Source: Nonomuraea helvata (GTDB taxonomy: Bacteria > Actinomycetota > Actinomycetes > Streptosporangiales > Streptosporangiaceae). From it: a stretch of 64,000 bases of DNA. The notes beneath the pieces were generated by a model. It ran no database searches, was not told where the DNA came from, and saw only the letters and a list, made by a program, of their open reading frames with translations. The stretch is from NCBI RefSeq assembly GCF_039535785.1, contig NZ_BAAAXV010000009.1, forward strand, positions 2,108,001 to 2,172,000. The letters are read 5' to 3'. Both the position numbers and the translations under genes were made by a program. Below are positions 49,308 to 58,054 of this stretch, one piece after another. The first letter of the stretch is position 1; every line of letters starts with the position of its first letter.

Positions 49308-50480
49308 GTGGCAGTTTTCGACGACCTCATCGGGCAGGACCAGGCGGCGGCCGTGCTGTCACGGGCCGCGGCGGCGGCCAAGGAGGTCGTCGAGGGCGGG
49401 CGCGGCGCGGGCATGACCCACGCGTGGCTGTTCACCGGTCCGCCGGGCTCGGGTCGGGAGGAGGCCGCCCGCGCCTTCGCCGCGGCGCTGCTCTGCCCCG
49501 ACGGGGGCTGTGGCCACTGTGACCAGTGCCACCAGGTGTTCATCGGCTCGCACCCCGACCTCGAGTCCGTACGCCCCCAGGGTCTGTCCTACAGCGTCAA
49601 GCAGACCCGGGAGCTCATCCTGCGGGCGGCCGGGGCGCCGACGCAGGGGCGGTGGCGGGTCATCCTGTTCGAGGACGCCGACCGGGCCACGGAGTCGGCA
49701 GCGAACGCCCTGCTCAAGGCCATCGAGGAGCCGCCGCCCCGTACGGTGTGGCTGCTGTGCGCGCCGGCTCCGGACGACATGATGATCACCATCAGGTCGC
49801 GCTGCCGGGTGGTCAACCTGACCACCCCCGCCGCGGAGGCCGTCGCCCACGTGCTGGCCACGCGTGACAGCGTGCCGCCGGAGGTGGCCAGGTTCGCCGC
49901 CAGGGCCGCCCAGGGGCACGTCAGCAGGGCGCGGGCGCTGGCGCTTGACGAGGGCGTCAGGCGGCGTCGTGAGGCGGTGCTGAGCATTCCCCGCTCGCTG
50001 ACCGGGGTGGGAGAGTGCGTCTCGGCGGCCGAGCGGCTGGTGAAGACGGCCGAGGAGGAGGCCGCCGCGGCCACGGCCGCGCTCAACGAGAGTGAGACCG
50101 CCGAGCTGCGCAAGCTCTACGGCGAAGGGTCCACGGGCAAGGGGCTCAACCGAGGGCTGGTACGCGGCGGGGCCGGGGCCTTGAAGGAGCTTGAGGACCG
50201 GCAGAAGTCGAGGGCCACGCGGATCAAGCGCGATTCGCTGGACTCGGCGCTGCTGGAGCTGGTGTCGTTCTATCGGGACGTGCTGGCCATGCAGTTCGGG
50301 GCGGGTGTCGAGCTGGCCAACGACGACCTCCGTTTCGACCTCGACCAGCTGGCCAAGGCCTCCACGCCGGAGGAGACCCTGCGGCGGATCGACGCGATCA
50401 TGCAGTGCCGGGAACGGCTGGCGGCGAGCGTCAATCCGCAGATGGCCGTCGAGGCGATGATGCTGGCGCTCCGCCCCTGA
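49308..50480 (+). CDS. holB: DNA polymerase III subunit delta'
   Basis: A 390-residue clamp-loader subunit. FDDLIGQDQAAAVLSRAA starts the AAA+ domain. The loop GPPGSGREEAARAF lacks the Walker lysine, as in delta' proteins. The zinc finger is CPDGGCGHCDQC. AANALLKAIEEPPPRTVWLL (sensor 1 region) and IRSRCRVV complete the family pattern. The C-terminal collar domain is helical. GTG 49308 starts. It follows tmk, the conserved order in many bacteria. Confidence 0.95.
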   Translation: MAVFDDLIGQDQAAAVLSRAAAAAKEVVEGGRGAGMTHAWLFTGPPGSGREEAARAFAAALLCPDGGCGHCDQCHQVFIGSHPDLESVRPQGLSYSVKQTRELILRAAGAPTQGRWRVILFEDADRATESAANALLKAIEEPPPRTVWLLCAPAPDDMMITIRSRCRVVNLTTPAAEAVAHVLATRDSVPPEVARFAARAAQGHVSRARALALDEGVRRRREAVLSIPRSLTGVGECVSAAERLVKTAEEEAAAATAALNESETAELRKLYGEGSTGKGLNRGLVRGGAGALKELEDRQKSRATRIKRDSLDSALLELVSFYRDVLAMQFGAGVELANDDLRFDLDQLAKASTPEETLRRIDAIMQCRERLAASVNPQMAVEAMMLALRP

Positions 50481-50534
50481 GCCGCGCCTGGAGCGCTAGG
50501 CTGCCCGGGTTGATCGCATTCCTGAGGGGGTTCC

Positions 50535-51431
50535 GTGCGCGCTCGGGCGTTATGGTCGGTAGTTGTCGGTGCGTCGCTTCTCACCGGGCAGGGGGCCGCC
50601 CGGGCGGCCACGCTCGATCCGGTGCCCTCCTCGGAGGTCAGCGCGACCGATCAGTGGGAGATCGTCGTCTTCCTCTGCACGCCGGCCGCCTACGGCTGTC
50701 ACAAGCGAGGCGTCACCGAGAAGCAGAAGCGGGCGCTGCGAATGTTCCTGGAGGGCATGCCGGAGCTGAGCGACGTCCGGTTCGTCGATCGGGCCGGCGC
50801 GTATGGGAACTTCCGCCAGGATTTCGCATCCAACAAGACGTTGCTCAAGGCCGTGTGGGCGAAGGACCTGCCGGAGTCGTTCCGGTTGAAGGTGAAACAG
50901 GGGGCTGACCGGGACAGGGTGAGAATCGCGGCGGCACGGCGGACGGGGGTGGACATGGCCATCGACCTCGCCGAGATCTATGACGATCCACACCGTACGT
51001 CGGAATGGGACGCCAGCGTCTTCCTGTGCGTGGAAGATTCGGCCATGCGGCCCTGCTTGTCAGGCCGCGGCAAGGCGAACGGCGCAGTGGTGACGCCCGA
51101 GGAGAGGAAGGCGATCGTCGCGGCGATCAAACGGACGCCTGCGGTCGAGTCGTACGTTTACGAGGATCAGGCGACGGCGTACCGGAACTTCCGCGAGCTC
51201 TACGCCGACAACGAGGCCCTCATCGACGCCACCCTGCTCTCGGACATGCCCGAGTCGTACCGACTGAAGTTGCGGTCCGAGGCCGACTGGAATGCCGTGA
51301 GCCGCAGGCTGGCGCGGCTGCGCGGGGTGAGCCAGGTGTACAACCAGAGATGTATGGACGCCAAGCTCAAACTGGACGTCGAGTACGGACGCGGTGACCT
51401 CCCTGAGAGCAAGGTCTGCGCACCGCGTTGA
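50535..51431 (+). CDS. secreted protein with two FtsX-extracellular-domain-like modules
   Basis: A 298-residue exported protein with a signal peptide (residues 1–25, VVVGASLLTGQGAARA). Two copies of a roughly 120-residue module follow that resembles the extracellular domain of the cell-division permease FtsX: VVFLCTPAAYGC…TEKQKRALRMFLEGMPELSD…AYGNFRQDF…LLKAVWAKDLPESFRLKV, then VFLCVEDSAMRPC…TPEERKAIVAAIKRTPAVES…AYRNFREL…LPESYRL-type. No permease helices are present, so it cannot be FtsX itself. It lies upstream of a sigma factor gene and is a paralogue of the protein at 52010. Confidence 0.78.
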   Translation: MRARALWSVVVGASLLTGQGAARAATLDPVPSSEVSATDQWEIVVFLCTPAAYGCHKRGVTEKQKRALRMFLEGMPELSDVRFVDRAGAYGNFRQDFASNKTLLKAVWAKDLPESFRLKVKQGADRDRVRIAAARRTGVDMAIDLAEIYDDPHRTSEWDASVFLCVEDSAMRPCLSGRGKANGAVVTPEERKAIVAAIKRTPAVESYVYEDQATAYRNFRELYADNEALIDATLLSDMPESYRLKLRSEADWNAVSRRLARLRGVSQVYNQRCMDAKLKLDVEYGRGDLPESKVCAPR

Positions 51432-51485
51432 CAGACCGGTCGGGTGACGCGAGCAGCAGATGAGGCTGTGAGGCGTCTCTGATAC

Positions 51486-52013
51486 GTGGAAGTCGAACTA
51501 CTCACCCAACAAGAGGCCCTGGCGCGGCGGCGGGTCGACGTGGCGTCGATCTTCGCCGAGCACCACGTGGGCCTCGTCAGGCTGGCCCTGATCATGGTCG
51601 GCGATCGGGCGAGCGCAGAGGACGTCGTACAGGAGGCGTTCGCGCGCACCCACGCGGGCCGCGGCCGGTTACGCGACGCCGACAAGGCGCTGGCCTACGT
51701 CCGCTCCGCGGTGCTCAACGGGTGCCGGTCGGTGCTGCGCAGGCGGGCGACGGTGTTCCGGCGCGCGGTGCCGTACGAGCCGCCTGTCTGGTCGGCGGAG
51801 AGCGCCGCGCTCATGGGCGAGGAGCACCGCGAGGTGCTGCTGGCCCTGCGTGACCTGCCGCGCAGGCAGCGCGAGGCACTCACGCTGCGCTACTACTTCG
51901 ACCTGTCCGACCAGGAGATCGCCGACACCATGGGGATCGGCGCCAGCACGGTCAGGTCCACGATCGCACGAGGGCTGGCGGCTCTCGGCCGGGTGCTTGG
52001 GGAGGATTCATGA
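51486..52013 (+). CDS. ECF sigma factor, SigE-like family
   Basis: A 175-residue extracytoplasmic-function sigma factor. Region 2 is FAEHHVGLVRLALIMVGDRA then SAEDVVQEAFARTH. Region 4 is ALRDLPRRQREALTLRYYFD followed by LSDQEIADTMGIGASTVRST, the -35-binding helix-turn-helix. It belongs to the short actinobacterial SigE-type group (TIGR02983-like). GTG 51486 starts. Its stop overlaps the ATG of the FtsX-like membrane protein by ATGA, the typical sigma/anti-sigma arrangement. Confidence 0.92.
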   Translation: MEVELLTQQEALARRRVDVASIFAEHHVGLVRLALIMVGDRASAEDVVQEAFARTHAGRGRLRDADKALAYVRSAVLNGCRSVLRRRATVFRRAVPYEPPVWSAESAALMGEEHREVLLALRDLPRRQREALTLRYYFDLSDQEIADTMGIGASTVRSTIARGLAALGRVLGEDS

Positions 52014-53050
52014 CCAGCCGCGTGGAAGACAGACTGCGCGAGGCCCTCGTCGAGGCGGGGGAGACGGTGGACATCAGCGCGCTCGCGCCGTTGCGAGAGC
52101 CGCAGGGGCGGCGGTTCCGGGTGGACTTCCGACTGGTGGCTGCTGCGGCGGCGGTCGTGGTGCTCGCGGGGGCGGCGACGGCCGTGTGGCTGGTCGGTTC
52201 GGGCGACGAGAACCGTGCGGTGGCGGCAGACCCCGCGTCCGCCGAGAGCACGGAGGCGGCCGTCTTCTTGTGTACGAAGTCGGCGACGGAGCCGAAGTGC
52301 CAGGGGCGCGACGTCAGCCTTGAGGAGACGGAGGCGATCCAGCGGACGCTGAAAGAGCTGCCACAGCTCGAAGAAATATCCTTCACAGATCAGAAGACCG
52401 CCTACAAGAATTTCCAAGCCGCTTTCGCGCACAACAAGGCGGTGCTGGACGCGGTGGAGGCCACCGATCTGCCGACGTCGTTCAGGCTGAAGCTCAGAAA
52501 GGGGGCCAGAACGCAGGAGGTGGAGAAGGCGCTTCGGGGCGTGCCCGGAGTGCTGGGCGTCGTGGAGCAGGCTCCTCCCATGACGGAGCCGCTGAAGCCG
52601 CAGATCAACGTGTTCCTCTGCGGCAAGGCGTCTCCCCTACCGGCGTGTGGTGCCAAGCGCGAGTCCCAGGAGAAGGGCGACTTCAAGGTCACCAAGGGCG
52701 GAAAGGCAGTGACGACCGCCCAGAAGCAAGCCATCGAGAGAACGATCAAGGCCATGCCTGAGGTCAAGGAGGTCGTCTTCGAAGACCAGACGGTGGCGTA
52801 CGAGAGGTTCCGGCGCCAGTACCGGGACAACAAGAGGCTCCTCGATGCCGTCAAGGTAGGGGACATGCCGGAAACGTTCACAGTGATGATGAAGCCCGAG
52901 GTGGAGTGGGCGCCGGTGGTCCGGAAACTGAGGAAGCAGCCGGGGGTGAGTCAAGTCTTCTACGTCCCATGCGCGGCCGACAACACGGAGTTGGCGACCG
53001 CCTTCGGGCTGATCTTGCCGGACGAGAAGGTGTGCCCGGTAGGCAAGTGA
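52010..53050 (+). CDS. membrane-anchored tandem FtsX-ECD-like protein, candidate anti-sigma factor
   Basis: A 346-residue single-pass membrane protein. Residues 1–44 are cytoplasmic and charged (MTSRVEDRLREALVEAGETV…); residues 45–66 form the helix (VAAAAAVVVLAGAATAVWLV). Outside are two FtsX-ECD-like modules: AVFLCTKSATEPKCQG with AYKNFQAAF and LPTSFRLKL, then NVFLCGKASPLPACG with TTAQKQAIERTIKAMPEVKE, AYERFRRQY and MPETFTVMM. ATGA overlap with the sigma gene and the topology fit an anti-sigma sensor, but no ZAS domain or known anti-sigma fold is seen in the short cytoplasmic part. FtsX-ECD in real FtsX binds peptidoglycan hydrolase regulators. Confidence 0.78.
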   Translation: MTSRVEDRLREALVEAGETVDISALAPLREPQGRRFRVDFRLVAAAAAVVVLAGAATAVWLVGSGDENRAVAADPASAESTEAAVFLCTKSATEPKCQGRDVSLEETEAIQRTLKELPQLEEISFTDQKTAYKNFQAAFAHNKAVLDAVEATDLPTSFRLKLRKGARTQEVEKALRGVPGVLGVVEQAPPMTEPLKPQINVFLCGKASPLPACGAKRESQEKGDFKVTKGGKAVTTAQKQAIERTIKAMPEVKEVVFEDQTVAYERFRRQYRDNKRLLDAVKVGDMPETFTVMMKPEVEWAPVVRKLRKQPGVSQVFYVPCAADNTELATAFGLILPDEKVCPVGK

Positions 53051-53134
53051 TCCGGCTCCCCCCTCACTCTCCCCCCGTGGCACACGTAATGTGGCTGTAC
53101 GACCCCTAGGCCGTCAGGAGGCGAGCTCGAGCCC

Positions 53135-53986
53135 ATGGGAATGATCATGGCCGTGAGCTTCACCCGCTACGGGAGGCTCTACTACCTCGATCCCGGCGAG
53201 CACAGCCCGAAGGTGGGCGACAAAGTGCTCGTGCCGACCGACTCGGGTCCAGAGGTGGCGGAGTGCGTGTGGGCGCCGCAGTACTCGAGCGAGGACATCG
53301 ACGGGCTGCCGGTGTGCGCGGGTCTCGCGGGCGAGGAGCAGCTCGCCCGCGACGAGGCCAACAAGCGGCGCAGGGCCGAGGCGCGCAGTGTGGCCAAGCG
53401 GCTGATCAAGCGGCACACGCTGCCGATGAAGGTCGTCGGGATCGACTACCTCGACGAGGACAACGTCTACACGGTCTATTTCTCGGCCCCGCACCGGGTC
53501 GACTTCCGCGCCCTCGTACGCGATCTGGCCCGTAATCTCCGGGCCAGGGTCGAGCTGCGGCAGATCGGGCCGAGGGACGAGGCGCGGCTGCAGGGCGGCA
53601 TCGGCCCCTGCGGCCGTGACCTGTGCTGCGCCACGTTCCTGAAGGACTTCGAGCCGGTCTCGGTGCGGATGGCCAAGGATCAGGACCTTCCCGTCAATCC
53701 CCTGCGGATCGCGGGGGCGTGCGGGCGGCTCATGTGCTGTCTCAAGTACGAGCACCCGCTGTATGTCGAGACGCGTTACCGGATGCCCCGCAACGGAAGC
53801 CGCGTGAGCACGCCGCAGGGCGACGGGACCGTGGTCGGGCACAACGTCCCCTCCGACACGGTGACAGTGCGCCTGGACGACGGTGGCAGGCGCTGCGCGT
53901 GCCCGTCCGCCTCGGTGTGCTCGCCCCGCATCCAGCACGACACGATGTACGGCAAGGAGCAGGGGTCACAGCACGATCAGGCATAA
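53135..53986 (+). CDS. PSP1 domain protein (YaaT/RicT-like)
   Basis: A 283-residue cytosolic protein of the PSP1 family. Core marks are DLARNLRARVELRQIGPRDE, then GGIGPCGRDLCCATFLKDFE, and GRLMCCLKYEHPLYVE. The cysteines (CGRDLCC, CGRLMCC) are those that bind Fe–S clusters in the B. subtilis RicT complex, which matures certain mRNAs. Several ATG starts are possible (53135, 53141, 53147); AGGAGG lies 53116–53121. The usual position near holB is kept here. Confidence 0.9.
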   Translation: MGMIMAVSFTRYGRLYYLDPGEHSPKVGDKVLVPTDSGPEVAECVWAPQYSSEDIDGLPVCAGLAGEEQLARDEANKRRRAEARSVAKRLIKRHTLPMKVVGIDYLDEDNVYTVYFSAPHRVDFRALVRDLARNLRARVELRQIGPRDEARLQGGIGPCGRDLCCATFLKDFEPVSVRMAKDQDLPVNPLRIAGACGRLMCCLKYEHPLYVETRYRMPRNGSRVSTPQGDGTVVGHNVPSDTVTVRLDDGGRRCACPSASVCSPRIQHDTMYGKEQGSQHDQA

Positions 53987-54139
53987 GTCGGAGGGCTTCC
54001 TTCAACTGGATGGGAGCCCTATGACAGCGTGGCCAAAAAAGTTTCCACGGTCCTAATCCTGTACGTCGTGTCGTGTGGGAGTATCTTCGAGCGGGCATGA
54101 CACTTATCCCGTCGGCACCCGAAGCACGTACAGGATCGG

Positions 54140-54322
54140 ATGAAAATGATCACGGTTGAGGGCGGGGAGCTGGTCTCCGAGGTCAGGGATCTTCGTGACG
54201 TTCCCTTTGGTGAAATCGGGGCCCCGGGGGAGCGGATGCTCGAAGATAATCTCCGCCGAATCATGCCAGACCGTTCCGCAACGCCTACGGTGCCGGTCGC
54301 GGCCTTCTCCAACTTCGTCTAG
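54140..54322 (+). CDS. fxsA: FxSxx-COOH-type RiPP precursor, variant C-terminus FSNFV
   Basis: A 60-residue precursor peptide, MKMITVEGGELVSEVRDLRD then VPFGEIGAPGERMLEDNLRR, ending VPVAAFSNFV. Leader style and position directly before fxsB identify it as FxsA. The family's C-terminus is F-x-S-x-x; here it is F-S-N-F-V, so the third residue of the modified tripeptide is Asn instead of Ser. Related three-residue cyclophane enzymes join the Phe ring to the beta-carbon of the residue two positions on, which would be Asn here (inference). GC content around the gene is lower than in its neighbours. Confidence 0.87.
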   Translation: MKMITVEGGELVSEVRDLRDVPFGEIGAPGERMLEDNLRRIMPDRSATPTVPVAAFSNFV

Positions 54323-54348
54323 CTTCTAGCCAGGGACGGCTGAGTGGA

Positions 54349-56586
54349 GTGGTTACTCCTTTCCGGCAGTTCGTTCTAAAACTACACAGTAGATGCGATC
54401 TCGCCTGTAACCACTGTTATGTATACGAGCATGCCGATCAGAGCTGGCGTAGCCGTCCCAAGGTCATATCCGCACAAATCGTTGGCCGCGTAGCCGCGCG
54501 GATAGCGGAGCACGTGCGACGGCACGACGTTGACGGGATCGATGTCGTGCTGCACGGTGGCGAGCCGCTGCTCGCCGGGCATGAGCGTCTGGACGAGGTC
54601 GCTCGCGAGCTGCGTGGCGCGCTCGACGGAGAATGCCGGCTCGACCTCCACATCCAGACCAACGGGATCCTGCTCGACGAGCGCTACTGTGATCTGTTCG
54701 CCGAGCACGGCATCCAGGTCGGTGTCTCGCTGGACGGCGACAGGGCCGCCAACGACCGCCATCGCCTGTACGCGTCCGGCAGGAGCAGCTACGACCAGGT
54801 CATCAGGGCCGTCGAACTGCTCAGGAAGCGGCCGGAGATCTACGCGGGCCTGCTCTGCACGATCGACGTGGCCAACGAACCGATCAGGGTGTACGAGGCG
54901 CTGCGGGAGCTCCAGCCGCCCAGAACAGACTTCCTGCTCCCCTACGCCACCTGGGACAACCCGCCTGAGCGGCCGTCCACGACGGCATACGCCGACTGGC
55001 TGATCGCCATGTTCGAACGCTGGAACGCGGACGGCCGGCCGATGTCCGTGCGCCTCTTCGAGTCGATCATCCGGACGGCCAGGGGCGAGGCGAGTCTGTC
55101 GGAGGCGGTCGGGCTCGAGCCGAGCACGATGATCGTCATCGACACCGACGGCTCGTACGAACTCGTCGACTCGCTGAAGGTCGCGTACGACGGCGCCCCG
55201 GCGACCGGCTATGACGTCCACCAGCACGCCCTCGACGAGGTCGCCGTCCATCCCGGTGTCCTCGCCAGGCAGGGCGGGCTGGAAAGCCTGTCGGCCACCT
55301 GCCGCGAATGCCCCATCGTCACCAGTTGCGGGGGCGGGCTCTACACCCACAGGTTCCGGGCGGGGTCGTTCGACAATCCCAGCGTCTACTGTGCGGATCT
55401 CTTCAAGCTGATCTCTCACATACGGGACGAGACCGAGATGCCCGCGCACAAGCTCCCCTACGCCACCCTCGACTCGCTCGCGACCGGCTTCGGCGGCGCG
55501 GCCGACATCGAGCGGTTGGCGGACGCGCAGCTCAGCCTGCGCCGGGCGCTGATCGCCGCACTGCGCCCGCGTGCCGCCGACGGGGTGTGGGAGCTGTTCA
55601 CCCGGCTGGACCGGCACCATCGCGAAGCGCTCGAAGCGGTGCTGGCGCATCCGTACGTCCGGGTGTGGGCGGTGGAGTGCCTGGGAGGCGAGGGCGAGGC
55701 CACGTACCTGGCGAACATCGCGGCGGCGGCGCTGATCCGCGCGGGCCAGGACGTGACGCTCCAGGTGGCCGTCGAGGGCGGCGCCGTCCACCTGCCGACC
55801 GTGGGCACGCTGCACGGCGTCGAGGGGGACATGGCGACGCTCGTCGCGAGGGCAGGCGACATCGGGATCCACAGTGGCCATGCCGCGCCGGAGTGGCTTC
55901 CGGTGCGGACGGTGAGCTGTGGCGACTTCTCGCTCGTCCTGGAGGACGCCGATCCCCATCGCGACTGCCACCAGTGGCCGGCGGCCGACCGGCTGGACGG
56001 GAGCGCGCTGAGCGCGTGGCAGCGGTCGTTCGAGGCGGCGTGGTGCCTCATCGAGAAGGAATACCCCCAATACGCCCAGGGCCTGCGCGGCGGGCTCACC
56101 ACGCTGACCCCGCTGGCCCCCGCTCCCGCCGGGCGCGACGTGAGCTCCACCGCCCGCCACGCCTTCGGCGCCGTCGCGGCGGCGCTGCCCGGTGACCCGG
56201 CGACGCTCGCCCTGCTGCTCATCCACGAGTACCAGCACGTCAAGCTGGGCGCCGTGTTCGACCTGTTCGATCTGTTCGACAAGAACGACACCCGGCTCTA
56301 CCACGCGCCCTGGCGGACGGATGCCAGGCCGTTGGAGGGCTTGTTCCAGGGGACGTACGCACACATCGGGGTGACCGATTTCTGGCGTACGCGGCGAAAC
56401 GCGGTACGAGGCGCGGCGCGGGTCAAGGCGCAGGAGGAGTTCGCCCGCTGGTGCGCCCATACCCTCGCGGCCACCGGCACGCTGGCCGACAGCAAGGCGC
56501 TGACCCCGCTGGGCGAGAGGTTCGTCGCCCGGATGCGGCAGACGGTGGCGGCGTGGCAGGCGGGCGAGGAAGCCCCGTGGTCGTGA
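54349..56586 (+). CDS. fxsB: radical SAM/SPASM peptide maturase FxsB with C-terminal HExxH domain
   Basis: A 745-residue maturase. The radical SAM site is C16-DLA-C20-NH-C23, CX3CX2C, followed by VVLHGGEPLLAGHERLDEVA (the GGEP motif) and QTNGILLDERYCDLF. The SPASM auxiliary-cluster region holds CRECPIVTSCGGGLYTHRF and VYCADL. The second half, from about residue 380, is the HExxH-motif peptide-modification domain, with LLIHEYQHVKLGAVFDLFDL at residues 626–630. FxsB enzymes form cyclophane crosslinks; the HExxH half belongs to a family proposed to act as oxygenases. GTG 54349 starts 26 nt after fxsA. Confidence 0.92.
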   Translation: MVTPFRQFVLKLHSRCDLACNHCYVYEHADQSWRSRPKVISAQIVGRVAARIAEHVRRHDVDGIDVVLHGGEPLLAGHERLDEVARELRGALDGECRLDLHIQTNGILLDERYCDLFAEHGIQVGVSLDGDRAANDRHRLYASGRSSYDQVIRAVELLRKRPEIYAGLLCTIDVANEPIRVYEALRELQPPRTDFLLPYATWDNPPERPSTTAYADWLIAMFERWNADGRPMSVRLFESIIRTARGEASLSEAVGLEPSTMIVIDTDGSYELVDSLKVAYDGAPATGYDVHQHALDEVAVHPGVLARQGGLESLSATCRECPIVTSCGGGLYTHRFRAGSFDNPSVYCADLFKLISHIRDETEMPAHKLPYATLDSLATGFGGAADIERLADAQLSLRRALIAALRPRAADGVWELFTRLDRHHREALEAVLAHPYVRVWAVECLGGEGEATYLANIAAAALIRAGQDVTLQVAVEGGAVHLPTVGTLHGVEGDMATLVARAGDIGIHSGHAAPEWLPVRTVSCGDFSLVLEDADPHRDCHQWPAADRLDGSALSAWQRSFEAAWCLIEKEYPQYAQGLRGGLTTLTPLAPAPAGRDVSSTARHAFGAVAAALPGDPATLALLLIHEYQHVKLGAVFDLFDLFDKNDTRLYHAPWRTDARPLEGLFQGTYAHIGVTDFWRTRRNAVRGAARVKAQEEFARWCAHTLAATGTLADSKALTPLGERFVARMRQTVAAWQAGEEAPWS

Positions 56587-56824
56587 CCGGCTAAAGGCGG
56601 GACTTCGCGCGAGGTATTCTGCGCGGCGATATGTGAGTGAAGAAAAGCCCGAATATGTGACAGTTGGACGCGCCTGGTAAGGGCGCGTGCTTGATGTCCC
56701 ATTCGATGGACAGCCTGCATTACGTCCCCACGCGGTGTGCCGGTCAGGTGAATCGGTGTGAGATAGGAGCTTTCTCCGAAGCTGCCCGAGTGTATAGTGA
56801 ATCGTTCCGCAGTGAGGGAGGTTG

Positions 56825-58054
56825 ATGTCAAGAATGTCGCCTTCCGGGGGCATCGGGCAAGTGCCATATTTTTTCCTTAGTTATGCGCACGCGCCCGACG
56901 ACGACAGCATGGGTGGCGGTGACCCGGACCGATGGGTGCACCGGCTGTTTCTCGAGTTATGCACTGATCTTCTCCAGATCACCGGATTGGAGAAGGCCTC
57001 GCACGCGGGTTTCATGGACCGCAGGCTGCGCCTGGGCGAGCAGTGGTCCCACGAGGTCTCGCGGGCCCTGGCCACGTGCCGGGTGTTCGTTCCCCTCTAC
57101 TCGCCCCGCTACTTCTCCAGTGAGCACTGCGGCAAGGAATGGTCGGCCATCCAGCTGCGACTGGCCGCCCACCCGGCGGAGCCGCCGCCGGTGATCATCC
57201 CCATCATGTGGACCACGATCGAATCGTCGAGCATGCCGGAGTGCGCAACTAAGATCCAATTTCACGAAAACGGCATGCGCTCTCATGACCTCCAGGGCGG
57301 CCTGTACGGCATCATCAAGGTCTCATCGAGGCGCGCCGCACGCGAGAAGGTCATACTGCAGCTCGCCAGGCGGATCAGAGAAGTCGCCGAGTCGTCCCCG
57401 TTGCTGGAGGCGAGGGACTTTCCCGACTACACGACGCTGCCCAATGCCTTCGTCGGCTACAAATCCTCGCGGACAATCAAGGTCACGGTGGTGGCGCCCG
57501 ATATCGATCATCTTCCCGAGGGGCGTACCCCGTACTACTACGGCAAAATGCCCCATGAATGGAGCCCGTACCGGCGCGAGGGCAACCACCGGCCGCTCGT
57601 GTCCGAGCTGGCCGAGTTCGCGAGGATCCGCGGGATCGACACCGAGGTGGCGCCCCTCGACATGCCCGACGGCGAGCAGCCCGACGCGCCCGGAGTGGTG
57701 CTGGTGGATCCATGGGCCACACAGGTCCCCGACATGCGGGACACGCTCAGCAAGTTCGGCAGCTCGGGGGCGCGCTGGTTCCCCGTCATGGTGCCGTGGA
57801 ACGACGAGGACGCGCAGACGAGCAGCGCGGAGCCCCAGCTGCGCCGTTCGCTCGCCCAGGTCATTCCGGGCGACTGCGGAGAGCCCGCCGCCCATGACGT
57901 TCGATCCCTCGACGACCTGCGTCAGAAGATGCCCAAGATGCTGGCGCGCGCGTCCGAGCGCTTCCTGCAGACGGCCCAGGTGAACTCGCCGCCCTCGGGC
58001 AGGCGACCAAGACTGATAGAGCCAGGAGACGGCGATGCCCAAGGACGAAAGTGA
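56825..58054 (+). CDS. fxsC: TIR-like protein FxsC
   Basis: A 409-residue protein. The N-terminal TIR-like domain begins YFFLSYAHAPDDDSMGGGDP and contains GEQWSHEVSRALATCRVFVP then LYSPRYFSSEHCGKEWSAI, the strand and helix pattern of TIR receivers. The second domain starts near residue 215 (SRTIKVTVVAPDIDHLPEGR) with WSPYRREGNHRPL and has no known function. It is characteristic of the FxSxx-COOH system. ATG 56825 follows GAGGGAGG closely; ATG 56834 is an alternative. It overlaps fxsT by 20 nt. Confidence 0.88.
   Translation: MSRMSPSGGIGQVPYFFLSYAHAPDDDSMGGGDPDRWVHRLFLELCTDLLQITGLEKASHAGFMDRRLRLGEQWSHEVSRALATCRVFVPLYSPRYFSSEHCGKEWSAIQLRLAAHPAEPPPVIIPIMWTTIESSSMPECATKIQFHENGMRSHDLQGGLYGIIKVSSRRAAREKVILQLARRIREVAESSPLLEARDFPDYTTLPNAFVGYKSSRTIKVTVVAPDIDHLPEGRTPYYYGKMPHEWSPYRREGNHRPLVSELAEFARIRGIDTEVAPLDMPDGEQPDAPGVVLVDPWATQVPDMRDTLSKFGSSGARWFPVMVPWNDEDAQTSSAEPQLRRSLAQVIPGDCGEPAAHDVRSLDDLRQKMPKMLARASERFLQTAQVNSPPSGRRPRLIEPGDGDAQGRK

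Noticed and set aside
50535..53050. True cell-division permease FtsX
   Set aside because: Neither protein has the four permease helices, and no ftsE is adjacent; only the extracellular module is similar.
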